Shown: one piece after another, positions 1-11,195 of the stretch | Layout of the letters: the number at the start of each line of letters is the position of its first letter | Numbering within the stretch: position 1 is the first letter of the stretch | Assembly: GCA_963169105.1 (NCBI GenBank) | Contig: OY720643.1 | Coordinates: 28,554,373-28,618,372, forward strand | Length of the DNA stretch: 64,000 nt | Direction of reading: 5' to 3' | Source of the DNA: Ceriagrion tenellum | Lineage: Eukaryota; Arthropoda; Insecta; Odonata; Coenagrionidae | Program-made: the position numbers and the translations under genes | The notes under the pieces: generated by a model | Seen by the model: the letters and a program-made list of their open reading frames with translations, nothing else | What the model was told of the DNA's origin: nothing | Databases searched by the model: none

Positions 1-3000
1 CACCGAGGCCAGCCCGTTAGGGATTGAATAGGGCCGTACGCCTCGCGCCCATTATCCCGCGCGACCTCAAGAGTGCGTGTGATCTCGCCATCGCTACCTT
101 GGCTACCGTTAAAACGACCGAGGGCGTAAGAGGTGTTGACTATCGCGCCTCCATGATGATAAGTGATGGCGGGAGAGGTTCGGCGTCGGCTTTTTTCGTG
201 AAATTTAGTTTAAGGCTCTAGTGCGGCTTTGGAAGTCAAGAAAAACACCGAATTCCACCTTCTCCCTCGTATTGTTGAAAAAAATACTGCCATAATATGA
301 CTTACTGGCCAACACATCTGGCTGGATATGAATTCGGAACAATGGTTTTGTAATGGAGAATTTAAACTAATTGATACTTCCAAGTAAAACTATTAATTCA
401 TTGCCATCGTCAACCATTCGTCACATTACGTGCTCGACGACTGAGACTGCTATTAAGCTTAAAAGAGTTTTGCAAGAGTTTCTTAACCTGTTTTTCAGTG
501 ATGAGCATGCTGATGGATCGCGACTAGTCGCATAGAAAAGTATCAACGTTCAGCGTTCCCCACAAGGAGCGATCAACGACTTTTGGCCGCACTGTAACAA
601 TGTGGATAAGTTTGGAAAGTTTATACCGCAAGTTACGACTGAGATATTAGAACCGTCCCAGTGTCGACATAAACGCCAAATATAGGATTTGTAAAAACTT
701 CTGCAAAAATATAAAGATACTGTAACACACGATAGCGAAGCCTTTCTCTTCTGCAAAATATGACATTTATTATTATATATGCAATAATTATATTATATAG
801 ACAATATTTACTTTGAGAATAAATTTATATTGAAATTACAATAAATCCTCCATCCACGGTAATTCGAACAAACTACTTAGAGATTCAAATACGATTCTTC
901 ATGAATCTCAGCTTTACCGTTGATATTCAGTAATAAAAAGTTAAAATAACTTCTCCAACGACAATTCGGCATCACGATCATCGATCAGTCAAACGTTTTT
1001 TCCTAAGTAGCGCATAAAAATACGTTTGTAAGAATGAAAACAATATTCAGGGGCGAATCATAAAACAGTTCATTTTCGTACGTACTTCACAGAAAATTTG
1101 AAAGAAACACCCAATGTCATAAATCACAGTTCTATCCATATAGCTGCAAATCTGCGCAGAGAAATTCTGGTTTCCCTCCCTTTTCACCGCTTTGAATCCG
1201 CCTCGAATTGGGTAAAATCCCGTCCCCAAACACGAAGCTCCCTCGAAACCTACCGATAGCCCAGGCCCACAGGCGCTTAGGGTAATCCTTTGGAGTCTAC
1301 AAAGCCAACACAAAGCTTCTCTCTCTAATTTGGTCCACCACGCCTTCAAGTCTGTAGACGATCCCAATCGATTCGCTCCCAAAGTGCTGCGTCAATAGCC
1401 CGTGAGGCAAATGATAGTTCCACCATCATACATGGAATAACTCCAAGGCATTAGACATTAAAACATCAAGCGAATGGGAAAAAGAAGTACTTCGGTTGAG
1501 CGAAGAAAATTTCAAGATATAACCACCAAATTCCAGAGGTCAGGGAAAATTTGCCCAAATATATCTGCTTTAAATGCAAACAAGATAAATACATAGACAT
1601 ATCTGTCACTGTCTCACCACAGGTTCCTAGTGAGAACTATCTTAACTTCTCTTATCCAAAAGGTTAAACGTCAGAAAGACTTTCTTTGGCTGAGTCAAAA
1701 AGAACTTAAATTCTCATTTCAAATTTACAAACTCACTCCAGTAATCTTTCAACGGCGGTCAGTGAAGGATTCTATACATAACATTTCTTACAATTGCTTA
1801 CTGGATCATTTATGCATAATTGACAAGGCATATTACAACAGCCATTGAAGATTCAAACATTTTCGGCCCACAACTTCCGGCTGGATGTCTTTGAAACATG
1901 ACATTTCATAGCAACATCGAAGAGAGAGAGAGAATGACATCGTAAAGGCGAATAAGCTTACATTTGGTGGCCCTGCTTTTATCTAACCTAGGGGAAGAGC
2001 GAAGTTTCCATACCGAACATATTCATTTCAACACATTCATAGCTCATAGAGACACTCCCAAGAAGCATGGTGGACTCCGGATCATTACGAGGTTCTGCAC
2101 ACCTATCAAAGCCCCTCAGTCATTAATCACAAAAGAAGTCGGGAATCAATATTTGGGGACACGAAGACGTCGTCTTCACGTATGTATGATTCATTATCGG
2201 GGCGGATCGTCAATTCCCCTTGATGGAAATGATGTAGTCCCATAATGGAAACTACAAGTCACGTGCAACGACGAACAGGAAATGTTATGGGGAAAAACGG
2301 CATGTTTTTATATGAAAAGAGAGAAAATGTCAACCCAGGGATCTCATTACGATTCGCTTTCTAAAAATGAATGGATTCTGGCTCTGTATACTGAATACCG
2401 AAGTGTCATCAACGAGACATTCAAATTCGTAAGTACAGCAGATCGGGAAAAATGCCGCGCACATTTCGCCTCGGGCATATGCAGTAACGGTGGTTCTAAA
2501 TGAACGCAGAAAGAGAAGTGACAACGAAACGGCCGGCAAAATGTGAGCAAAATCTGACTATTTACCATTACTGAGGCTGTCACGACCACACCAATCAATT
2601 ATTACGGCCGTAATGGAGCTCGGAAGCTCCCGTGGTAATGTCCAACAGCAGCTGGATGATAAAGACTAACTACACTCAGGGATTCTATTTCAGGAGGGCC
2701 GACAAAATTACTCCCTACGGTTATCTTTAACCTATGCTCGCATTTGGGCACGATGACATGTACCACATAATTAAATGGCTTACGCAGAGTCCTAAGACTT
2801 ACATGAAACGCTCCAGGGTGTCCACTAAAGTCAAAATATTAAATTCAAGCATAATTCCAGGTATTAAAGGCTAAATTTATACAAAATTCCAGGTTATAAT
2901 ATCGCGGTTTTTATGAAAGGTTAAGTAATTTTTTTCAAGTTTTGTGTAGAATATGGATATTTCTGGCTAAACCCACAAGTAAAAATAATGAACCCCACCC

Positions 3001-3431
3001 CAAGAATAAAGCAATTAAAGAATTATAAATAATAAAATAAGAAATAAAGTAATTAAGTATGTAGTTTTATTGGTAGTAAGCTTCATATTGGTTTTAATCA
3101 GACTTAACCAGAAGTAGGCTTATTCTCATCATATTTTGTTAAGAATACGGCACTTGAGTCCTAGAGAAGAAACAGGTACGTCAAATAATAATGACGAATG
3201 ATTATCCAAGACCGAAAGTAAAGTTATTTGATTTATTTGATTTTGATCTTCAGCACATAATCTAAGAGGTGTGGCGGTAAAATAAAAGAAGTTACATTCT
3301 CATTATGAGATGTTGGACTTTGAGATGCGAGGATTTTTTTTGTCTTGAAATGTAATTTTTAAAATTCCCGACTTAAACCAGAAATTCACGAATAATCCAT
3401 GAACATTTCCCATTGCTGAAAATTCACGAAT
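1..3431. other. Non-coding stretch, no convincing gene
   Basis: The first 230 bases are CpG-richer than what follows and may be the edge of a feature cut by the window. The rest is AT-rich with stops in all frames. A GA run lies near 1921-1934. A perfect 14-bp palindrome ATTACGGCCGTAAT sits at about 2599-2612. The reverse strand at 1047-1382 is open for about 110 codons and contains WWTKLEREALCWLCRLQR, which faintly recalls the C-terminal part of a non-LTR retrotransposon protein; that match is too weak to call. Short direct repeats around GAAATTCACGAATAAT occur just left of the SINE at 3444. Confidence 0.5.
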
Positions 3432-3443
3432 AATTCCCGATTT

Positions 3444-3744
3444 GGGGATCGGGTTGGTGTGGTGGCTAGAGTACTGGCTAACCATACGGACGGCCAGGGT
3501 TCAAATCCCTGCATAGGAGGATGTTTTTCAGAGATCACCCGCTCCCTACTTGAGTGTCTTGTGGAGGGCACTTCAAGCACAATACTCCGTCTGTCGGATG
3601 AGACGTTAACCGTGGTCCCCTCGTCGCCTTTCGATAAGAGCAGGTTGATGCCGACGCCGGGTTTCTATCCACCCTTCCTCCCTTACCTATATCCTACGGC
3701 GCAAATGACCTTAGCCGTCGGTCGCCTCCCTAAAAATCCAATCC
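3444..3744 (+). repeat. Complete tRNA-derived SINE with 12-bp target-site duplication
   Basis: This is a roughly 301-bp short interspersed element. The head is tRNA-like: TGGTGGCTAGAGTACTGG lies in the A-box position (imperfect match), and GGTTCAAATCC at about 3499-3509 is a good pol III B box. The body contains CGGATGAGACGTTAACCG, close to a GGATGAGACGTTAAACCG core that I recall from several animal SINE families. The tail is a short AATCC/CCAAT repeat. The 12-mer AATTCCCGATTT flanks it on both sides (3432-3443 and 3745-3756), which is the target-site duplication expected of LINE-mediated insertion. A truncated copy of the same head lies on the reverse strand at about 18846-18925. The near-perfect duplication suggests a fairly recent insertion. 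Confidence 0.85.
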
Positions 3745-3756
3745 AATTCCCGATTT

Positions 3757-5895
3757 TCCCGGTTAGTGGACACCCTACGCTCCCTGAGGGCCCATAACCT
3801 TGATGAAGTATGTAAAAGCGTAATTAGAATGAATGCGGGGACATGCTGCCACAAAATAGTTCACGGAAGTTGTAAGTACATGGAAATGTTGGTGTATAAA
3901 CGTTAGTATAACCAAAAGACCAGTCAATCAACAAGTTAGCGAATAACAAAGTTGAAGAATATAGGGCAAAGGAATGTTTTGTGAAACAAGAATGCACAAA
4001 CGAAAGTCATTAAAATACGAAAATGTATAAATGAATGTATAACAATGAATAAATAGATAAAACCGATACATATGTTGCATTATATAAACACCGTGACATT
4101 AAGTTGCTCCTAATGAAAAACCATGCTTTTGTTTTAAAACAAGTTCATTTCCATTAGGACCTAATATATAATTAGGGTGATAGACCGCTAGAAACTCTTA
4201 CATTAACAAAATACACTTACGGCACAGGGATGAGCCAGGCAATGGTTGTACAATTTCCAGCGGTCCTTAAAGAGCGGCCATATTAACTATTAACTTGCAA
4301 AAAGAAGATAACCACGGTTCATTGGTAAACTCACGGGCAAGATAAACTGATTAACCTGAAACTAATTATTAATGTGGAATAAATTCAGGAAAGGGGATGA
4401 TCAGAGACCCGATTTAAAACACGAACCTATTCCCAATGGGAAGATTCGCAGACCATGTTAATTGGTCGACAGACATACGACACGACAGATAAACGCCACG
4501 AGATGTAGAAGCATTCATTTATTCAATCTAACGCATCAACGAAAACGATGAGGAGATTTTGGGCCGACGCAGTTGGGGACGAAGAGGAAGGAATGGGGAC
4601 CGGAGGAGGTGGGAGGGCGAGGGTCATTTGCAAGCATTTAAGTGAGGACTTAAGGAGGAATTCCCACGCTGAGCGTGTACACCGTGGGAGAGAAAACACT
4701 CTCAGTCTCCAAACAAGTCTCAGATCCATTGAATTTGTCCCGTCTGCTCTCGGTCGCCGCGGCCGGGTCGGATGTTGAGGGGCGCTTATGCCACGGCAGA
4801 GAAGGCGTTTTCACAACGCTAGGGTTTTCATCTCCATGGTTACATACTTGTACACACTTGTGATGTTCAATGGCTATTTGACCCCAATAACTTAGGGCCC
4901 TGGGTAGAGGTTTATTCGTACAACAGATAATAATCGTACCGTATGAAAAAAATCGGTAACTTCTCCATAAAAATAGACCATTTTCAGTGCACCAGTAATA
5001 GGTAGAGAGTGATACTAGTGAACATGTCACAAAATGCTCCTTCGCTTTTGTATTGGGTTGTTCATCAAACACATTAGTAAGCATGAACTTTGGTAACCGT
5101 TATTACCAAGGAGGAAATCGTACGCCAACCACAGCGGACTACCGTTCCCGTGATCAGCGTTCGGCCAACTTGCCGCCCCTCCACCACTTCCAACGCTCCT
5201 TAGCGACTTTCATATGAATTCTGGCGAATTTCCATTTGTATTTCATAGAAGAATCCACTCCCCAAAGGATTGCCTCGGAAATCAGCGAGAAAATTACGAC
5301 AACCAAATTATACTAACTGACGGCGGCTAGCACAAATCCCCCATGTTTGTGAAGCTTAAACTTCTTTGCAACCGTACTTCAATCCAGCCCAACAGTTAAT
5401 GTCACACACAATGAATAGCTATTAATACGCACATACATACACATTAATAAAATAGACGGTAGGAATATTATACTACGATAGGAATAAAAACAACCAGCTC
5501 CCTCCACGTAAGAACTGCAGTCTGTCAAAGCGGAATAAGGGAACATTTTGGTGAACTATAACTTTGATGCAATCGACGACAGCACTTTCCAATAAAAGTA
5601 AAGAAAAATAATTAATATTATTCATGGATACGTCCCTGAAATAAATAGGGTATATCCTAAGTGAAAGATACGCGATATCTTGACAGTCAATAAAATTCAA
5701 TTATCAAAATAGATAAAGAAAAAAGCTTCTACTGAGCTATTAAACGTAACCACCACAACAAATTGAGAACATAATAATAATCCGATGCGCCTTCTCACAC
5801 GGAAAATATTTTACTCAGGCTCCGACTATAAGTATAAATACTGTTCGCAGGGAAAAACAATTCCGGATAATAATAATAGTAACAACTTCACGTCC
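3757..5895. other. Non-coding stretch, no convincing gene
   Basis: Mostly AT-rich with no long coding frame. A small GC-richer patch at about 4545-4790 (GGAGGAGGTGGGAGGGCGAG and CGCCGCGGCCGGG) is open in more than one frame for 60-140 codons. None of those frames resembles a known domain, and no clear splice pair encloses them. It may be a small regulatory or untranslated segment. Nothing else stands out. Confidence 0.45.
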
Positions 5896-6700
5896 TTTCT
5901 CTCGGGTAGAGAAGAAATTCCACCGTGGCTGACTGAGGGACGCACGGTTCTGATACCTAAGAGGGGAGACTTGTCCAATCCTAAGAACTACCGCCCTATA
6001 ACCTGCCTCAACACTGTATACAAGGCATTCACCTCCATTCTGAGCGACCTTATCCTCCACCAGGTCCAGCCGGTGTGGGAGGAGGTGTACGAGTAGAGGG
6101 GCTCAAAGCGTGGAATCGCGGGATGTAAGGACAACCTGTTCATTGATAGATGCATATGCCAGGATGCCATCCAGCGTAAGCGCAACCTATCAATGGCCTA
6201 GGTGGACTACAGAAAGGCGTTTGACACCACTTCACATGAGCTCATGGTAGCCATGTTGAAGCTGATGAAAGTCCACCCAGAGGTAGTGTCCTGCATCCAA
6301 CGCCTGACACCACTCTGGAGAACGCGCTTTGTCCTGACCACAGGCAAGCGGTGTATCTCGACAGAGTTGGTATCATACCACCGTGGCGTTTTCCAAGGCG
6401 ATAGCTTGAGCCCCTTGCTGTTCTGCATTTCCCTCCTACCTCTCTCGCTAAGGCTGCGACAAGGGAAAGTGTGTGCGTTGCGGACATGTGCGGTGTGCCA
6501 GGTGACAGGAAGCACAAGGTCACACATTTATTTTATATGGATAACCTGAAGCTCTACGCTTCCAACTCAAAAGACCTTGGCCCTGGACACCGTACTGGAG
6601 TACAGTGAGGCTATAGGGATGGAGTTCGGATTGGACAAGTGTGCATCCATCCACATGACGAGAGGAAGATTTTCGGAGAACAAGGAAGACGTGCTTTCAT
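5896..6700 (+). pseudogene. Dead R2/R4-type non-LTR retrotransposon reverse transcriptase
   Basis: This is a fragment of a LINE reverse transcriptase, the enzyme that copies element RNA into a nicked chromosomal target. Motifs appear in family order: PPWLTEGRTVLIPK, then NYRPITCLNTVYK, GCKDNLFIDRCICQDA, RNLSMA-stop-VDYRKAFD, GVFQGDSLSPLLFC, FYMDNLKLYASN and IGMEFGLDKCASIHMTRG. The wording fits the R2/R4 (Dong-like) group of site-specific LINEs more than jockey or RTE types. It is inactive. Stops occur at 6094-6096 (TAG) and 6199-6201 (TAG replacing the Trp of MAWVDY), and there are frameshifts between about 6440 and 6600. The catalytic YxDD box reads FYMDN, so its second Asp is lost. The N-terminal DNA-binding region and the endonuclease are absent. 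The clade assignment is by eye. Confidence 0.85.
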
Positions 6701-7619
6701 GATTCGCGCATATTATTGGGCGGCAAACTACAAGAAGACTAACAGAACTTCCACTCATAGCAATGAGCTTTGGCATTCACTCGTCGAAGTTCAGACAATT
6801 CCATTCAACTTTGTACACTGTCTAAATTCTCTAAACCGTCACACCAAGCACATTCCCTCTTTAATTCACGGCACTAAGACAGAGGATCGTACTACCTTTG
6901 AAATCCCTTCAGGAAAAAGAGCGAGTCGCAGCGAAAGCAACAAGTGGAATTATAAAATCTAATCAATTATTTTTCCTCATAAGTAAAAAAATTGATATGA
7001 CGAACTTCACGAACGAAATATACGCAACGAACGGCACTCTTCTGATGATACTTCATAAAAATGGAGGCTGCAGCAAAATACATTTTTTAAAAACGACATA
7101 ATTTAACGTAAACTGTTAATTAAATTCTCAAAGTCAATGTCTCGAACTCGAGGACACAACAGTCTAAAAGAAAAGAAAGATTTGAAAAGAAATCTTTGAA
7201 ATCCAATAAGTATTCTGATGGGGTACTCCAGCATTCCACCTTACCTTTAATGACAACAAATTCCGTTGGAGTCGGCAAGTACGGTGCTAACGGGGAAGAC
7301 TGGAAACGAGATTTGAAAAAATCTCATTTTTAATTACAGCCAATGCATTCCTCATTCCAATCGCTGATCCGTGCCTCCAAGAGGAGCAACAAGAGCGACA
7401 AACGACACGATGATACATCCAAGGGAGCGTCTAGATGTTGCCGAGAAGAAATGAGACGAAACGAAATTCCGCGGAGCGGCGCGCAACAAATTAAACGCGT
7501 TAAAAGAATCCAGTGTGCCCCAGAGAGATGACACGGGGCTCTCGAAATTTCCAACACCTGGGGAAAAATGCGATTCGTGTGCCAAGAATCGAGGGTATGG
7601 AAGAGCATATCAAGAGTGG
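6701..7619. other. Non-coding stretch left of CpG island
   Basis: AT-rich sequence follows the retrotransposon fragment, with no coding signal. From about 7330 the composition shifts toward CpG-richer sequence leading into the island at 7620. A minus-strand GTAAGG-type donor sequence occurs near 7237 but no exon could be built on it. Confidence 0.45.
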
Positions 7620-8175
7620 GGGGGAGTGAGAAAAGGGGGTGCGGCAGCGCCTTTTCTGGGTCGGATCAATGCTCGAGAAGGGGTTGAGGGGTACAGGGGG
7701 GGGGGGCAAAGGCAAGTGGGGGTGGATGAGAGGGGGGGGAGCCAATCTCCCGCCCTCCCGCGCAGCCCCCCCATCACCCGCCGCCTCTTCCTTCCTTCCT
7801 CGCCGAGAGCGGACTACTACTCATCGCGCGGGCCCTTTCCCTCAGCCAAGCCAGCCGTGTTACCTGTTGAGGAACGTGAGGGAAGCCCAACGGGGAAGGT
7901 GGAGTGGGAGGGGGGGGCGGGAGTGACGAGACAAGGCCGGCGTGAAGCGAGCTTTAAATCGGCAGAGAGCCGCGGTCAACGCAGCACGCAGTGGGCTCGC
8001 TCTCCACGCCTCCTCCGGATCGGGTCTCTTGCACGCCGGTTATCGATCGGGGGGAGAGAGAGAAAGAGAGAGCTCGAAGGGGGATTGAACGAAGACAGCC
8101 GGACATCGGCAGCGGTCGGAGAACTATCCGCACTATCACAACTGTCGATATCGTCTGACAAGATCGACTGAGGCC
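7620..8175. promoter_or_regulatory. CpG-rich, G-run-rich island, likely promoter/5' UTR
   Basis: About 550 bases stand out from AT-rich surroundings by high GC, many CpG dinucleotides, and long G runs at 7698-7708 and around 7730-7740. A GA-rich patch GGGGGGAGAGAGAGAAAGAG begins at about 8050. The plus strand is open for over 200 codons across the island, but so is part of the minus strand, and the composition is low-complexity. I read the frame as a by-product of high GC. A candidate plus-strand coding exon with a strong donor lies 0.8 kb downstream (8996-9102), so this could be its promoter and non-coding first exon. The G runs could form quadruplexes. Orientation is inferred. Confidence 0.5.
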
Positions 8176-8995
8176 ATCGAACGCTCCCCTCAACTGACGG
8201 CTTTTCAATTGTGAAGTTATACCTTTACCGCAAGTCACAGTTCTAGTGCAGCTCGATCACGTAATAGATACAAAGGCACACAAATGGAGCTATAAACACA
8301 CACAACTCGAGAGATTTTTATCAAAACACGTAACAAGTTCTGGGTTATGCAAACATTTCCAGAATATCTAACATAAATACTAAACTTGTTTCTAAAATAT
8401 AATATTGACGGCTATACCAGGCACACAAATATAGGAGCAACATCAAGCGATCGATATACATCAAGTACATGATAATTCCGACTTTTCCAGGATTACCACA
8501 ATTAACATCGGATCGTTTTCGAAATTTCGAAGAACTACAGGACTCGCCGCGCAGTAACTTCAACGGAGTCACTTGCTAATAGTGGCACAACTGTGTGTGA
8601 CATATTTGGCGGCGGATACACAATTTCTTATAATTCTCCATCAAGAACTAGTACGATAAGGGTTTGAACTTAACTCCATCACATTCTAATTATGAACCTA
8701 AAGGAAAAGGCATCCTCGAAATAACTGCCGTCACTGGGCGGAAACTACTAGTTTTGTTTGTACAAGTTTTAATTCTATAAGGCTATAAAACTTCCTAACT
8801 CTCCACCTTACCGAAATCTCCTATTTTATTCTCCCAGCTTCACAAAAATTTCCACATCATACAAAATTGGGGGGGTTTCCGCATTCATCTCCGGTTCGGC
8901 CTTGCCATTATCATCGGGTTTCTTCCCCGCGGAAGTATGAAGCCTTATCGATCGGGCACAAACTATCTATAGTTTCCCGCTATTGCTGGCCCCAG
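8176..8995. other. Probable intron or spacer between island and candidate exon
   Basis: AT-rich and without open frames. It ends in the pyrimidine-containing stretch TTTCCCGCTATTGCTGGCCCC followed by AG at 8994-8995, which would serve as the splice acceptor for the candidate exon at 8996. Confidence 0.35.
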
Positions 8996-9102
8996 ACCCC
9001 GTCATCTGCATTGCTTTAATGGACGCCTCCGAGGGAGAGAAGAGCGGGATGAGAGGAGGATGGGACCGGCTCGACTCGGAGAGCTCTGGCAGCGCAGACG
9101 GA
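8996..9102 (+). CDS. Candidate coding exon (first coding exon?), unknown protein
   Basis: The interval is bounded by an acceptor-like tract ending CCCCAG at 8995 and a consensus donor GTAAGT at 9103-9108. The first ATG, at 9019, opens 28 codons starting MDASEGEKSGMRGG and continuing WDRLDSESSGSADG. The frame then reaches the donor in phase 0. The peptide is hydrophilic and rich in Ser, Gly and acidic residues, typical of a disordered N-terminus. It does not match a family I recognise. The frame is also open upstream of the ATG to the acceptor, so the real start could lie in an earlier exon. The ATG context is only moderate (G at +4, T at -3). A CpG-rich island 0.8 kb upstream and a ratchet-type splice site 4.3 kb downstream on the same strand support a plus-strand transcript here. 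Confidence 0.4.
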
Positions 9103-9480
9103 GTAAGTTATGCCCCGTTTACATTACTTACGTTATCATGTCTTTTGCACTCTTTTATGATAGATAGAAACAATTCAGTATGTTAACTTGACATTCAATA
9201 TTTGTAAATAACTTCCATTTCGAGTACTTGCCTCAATAAATGCAGCGCAATTAACGACTTTTCCTGACAATTTCTGCCCATGATCCATCCTCGATTGCGC
9301 TTTTAAGGTAAATTTTGAACTTAATACACGGTTCATCATACACTAATGCATTAAAATACATCAAGCAACGTGCTACGGATGTATGGATACGGAATATGAT
9401 CATAGAGACTCTCTTAACACATTTTACGCTTCAAGTAAAAGCTGCAAGTGGACTGGATCACTAAACTACTATTCTAACTA
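9103..9480. other. Start of putative intron, nothing recognisable
   Basis: AT-rich sequence after the donor at 9103. A TTTTAAG-GTAAAT occurs at about 9305, but the acceptor part is poor. No repeat or gene was recognised. Confidence 0.4.
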
Positions 9481-9644
9481 ACCTGCGTTTACAAGCTTTA
9501 AAAATGATGGTAACCAGCGCCAACCCTAGTAACTCCAGCGCGGTAAAAACGTTGACTAGAGTCAGCGCCAACCTGCGTTCACACGGCGAACTTTTGCTAG
9601 GGTTAAGAGTTAACCTGGTTAAAAGCTAGTAATGTAAACAGGGC
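9481..9644. repeat. Foldback (MITE-like) element
   Basis: The ends are imperfect inverted repeats: CCTGCGTTTACA at about 9482-9493 against the complement of TGTAAACAGGGC at about 9633-9644. A second inner pair matches AACCAG plus AACCCTAG (9511-9530) with CTAGGGTT plus CTGGTT (9597-9620). The motif CAGCGCCAAC occurs twice inside. There is no coding capacity. The ends resemble those of the elements near 39831 and 59833 (TTTACA/TTACACG next to GGCC or GCCC), so all three may belong to related non-autonomous families. A target-site duplication was not clear. Confidence 0.45.
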
Positions 9645-10920
9645 ATGAGTGAGATGGAGGGAAAAGACCTCTTCTCCTCCACGGGAGCATCCCCAAGTGA
9701 GATCTGCTTGCGGACGGGACGGAAAACGGCATCGCGTCGCGGAAAAAAAACTCCGTAAGGACCGGGAGATGTTCCTCACGACGAGATAATTAACATTTTG
9801 CGGGAAATATATTCACCGCCACTCATTCGGCAAAGCATTCTCAAAATATACGAGACTATTAAACGTGAGCAAATACCAGAATTAACTTTTGCTTGCCTAC
9901 GATGAGAACATCATATAAATGACGACTGGGATAAGTGCCGTGGAGGCAAAAAAATAAATGGAGGAAAGGTCGACATGAGGGAGCGACGGGCTGGAGAGCT
10001 GCCGGAAGATATAATGACACTCTTTCATTTTAGATATTCACGAAGATATTTTGCCGCGATTTTTTTCTCTCGAAAAGGTATATTTTTCCTCATCGAGGAA
10101 GGAAACTTGGCTTTCTCGACGAGGGTTATACAGTTCAAAGCAGCTGGAAATGCGCCAAAATGACGACTTGGGAATAACTCAGCGAGTATGTGCCGAGCAG
10201 AAAAATCGATTTGAGACCATTTAGTCGGAATACAGATTGCTTACCACCGGAGTTCCCTTCCTTAAGGATCCCTAATACACCGTTTTTATTTCTTTATTTG
10301 ATCTTCAATAAAGAAGAAAAAAATAGGATTACGTAACACTGGATACGCATCGCTATTCTGAAATGGGTTAAATTGAGCTCATTGATATGGCATTTAAAAA
10401 AATGAGAATAGTAATCCATCAGATGACACGGTGAAAACATTACAGACAAATTGTTTGCAATAAAATATGCCGACGCCAAGCTACATTTTAAATAAACTTT
10501 GAGTAAAAAATCAAACTCGAGCACTAAATTATACATTCTAATTTTCAAAACAACTAGAGTTATTTCGAAGAACAAATATTGGATTACATCTGAAACGGTT
10601 AGGAAGCCTACAAAATCTAAGTCATATTAAAGAACATTCCAACGGCGACGTCCTAAATCACAGTACGTCTAATCAGCAGTGATTTGTGAAGTCACGGAGA
10701 AATGAAGATGCTCGAAAAAAACACAATGACGACAAATCTCGACATACTTCACAATCTGGAGGCATGTTTTAAGTGGCTTCACTAGTACCATCGTTCGACG
10801 GAATATGGACGACGAGAATTCATAGCGTAGATTGCATTCGATATTAACATCATTGCGGTAGTTCTCTAAAACCCATTTGCTCGAGTGAATAAAAGTTTGT
10901 CTCTTTCCAGGTCAAATACA
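9645..10920. other. Non-coding stretch
   Basis: AT-rich, with no gene recognised. A short plus-strand frame at 9975-10163 begins MRERRAGELPEDIMTLFHFR but has no recognisable domain and no convincing splice signals. A pyrimidine-rich acceptor-like TTTGTCTCTTTCCAG ends at 10910, immediately before the hairpin. Confidence 0.4.
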
Positions 10921-10972
10921 CTATTAATGCATTCTAAATGAGTACTTCACTCATTTAGAAATGCATTAATAG
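10921..10972. repeat. Short hairpin, 22-bp arms and 7-nt loop
   Basis: The left arm 10921-10942 begins CTATTAATGCATTC and is repeated in reverse complement at 10950-10972 with one extra A as a bulge. The loop is TACTTCA. It could be a miniature foldback element, a small-RNA precursor or a replication-derived palindrome. There is no coding potential. Confidence 0.8.
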
Positions 10973-11040
10973 CTATGCACAGATTCATCGGCGAATGTTT
11001 AGCATAATTATCAATACGCTTAGTGGATAATCGCTAAGCA

Positions 11041-11195
11041 TTAATCCTCGTATGCCCTGAAGACGATGAGCAACTCGGTCATCGAAACGTCGGCAGACAT
11101 GGACAACCTGACCCGGGGGAAAACCCGCATTGACTTCCTCGATACCATACGCCGGGAAAGCCTTCGATCTTTCTTCACAAAATAGGACTCAGTAT
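11041..11195 (+). repeat. Penelope-like element terminal fragment with hammerhead-like motif (tentative)
   Basis: The stretch contains CTGAAGA (11057-11063), a 6-bp stem CGATGA/TCATCG (11064-11069 with 11079-11084) and then GAAAC (11084-11088). This order and spacing resemble the hammerhead ribozyme motifs known from the terminal repeats of Penelope-like retroelements (CUGANGA - stem II - GAAAC). The core is imperfect, because the G of GAAA is shared with the stem, and no closing stem III could be assigned. The downstream CATACGCCGGGAAAGCCTTCG resembles arthropod repeat 3' ends that I recall, but I cannot confirm the family. GC content is higher than in the flanks. Confidence 0.33.

Noticed and set aside
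1047..1382. Minus-strand frame with WWTKLEREALCWLCRLQR as a LINE RNase H/C-terminal region
   Set aside because: Similarity is faint and confined to about 20 residues. Neighbouring motifs are absent.
7515..8171. 218-codon plus-strand frame across the 7.6-kb island as a coding gene
   Set aside because: GC-rich low-complexity sequence with G runs, open in several frames, no ATG-led domain. More consistent with promoter/UTR.
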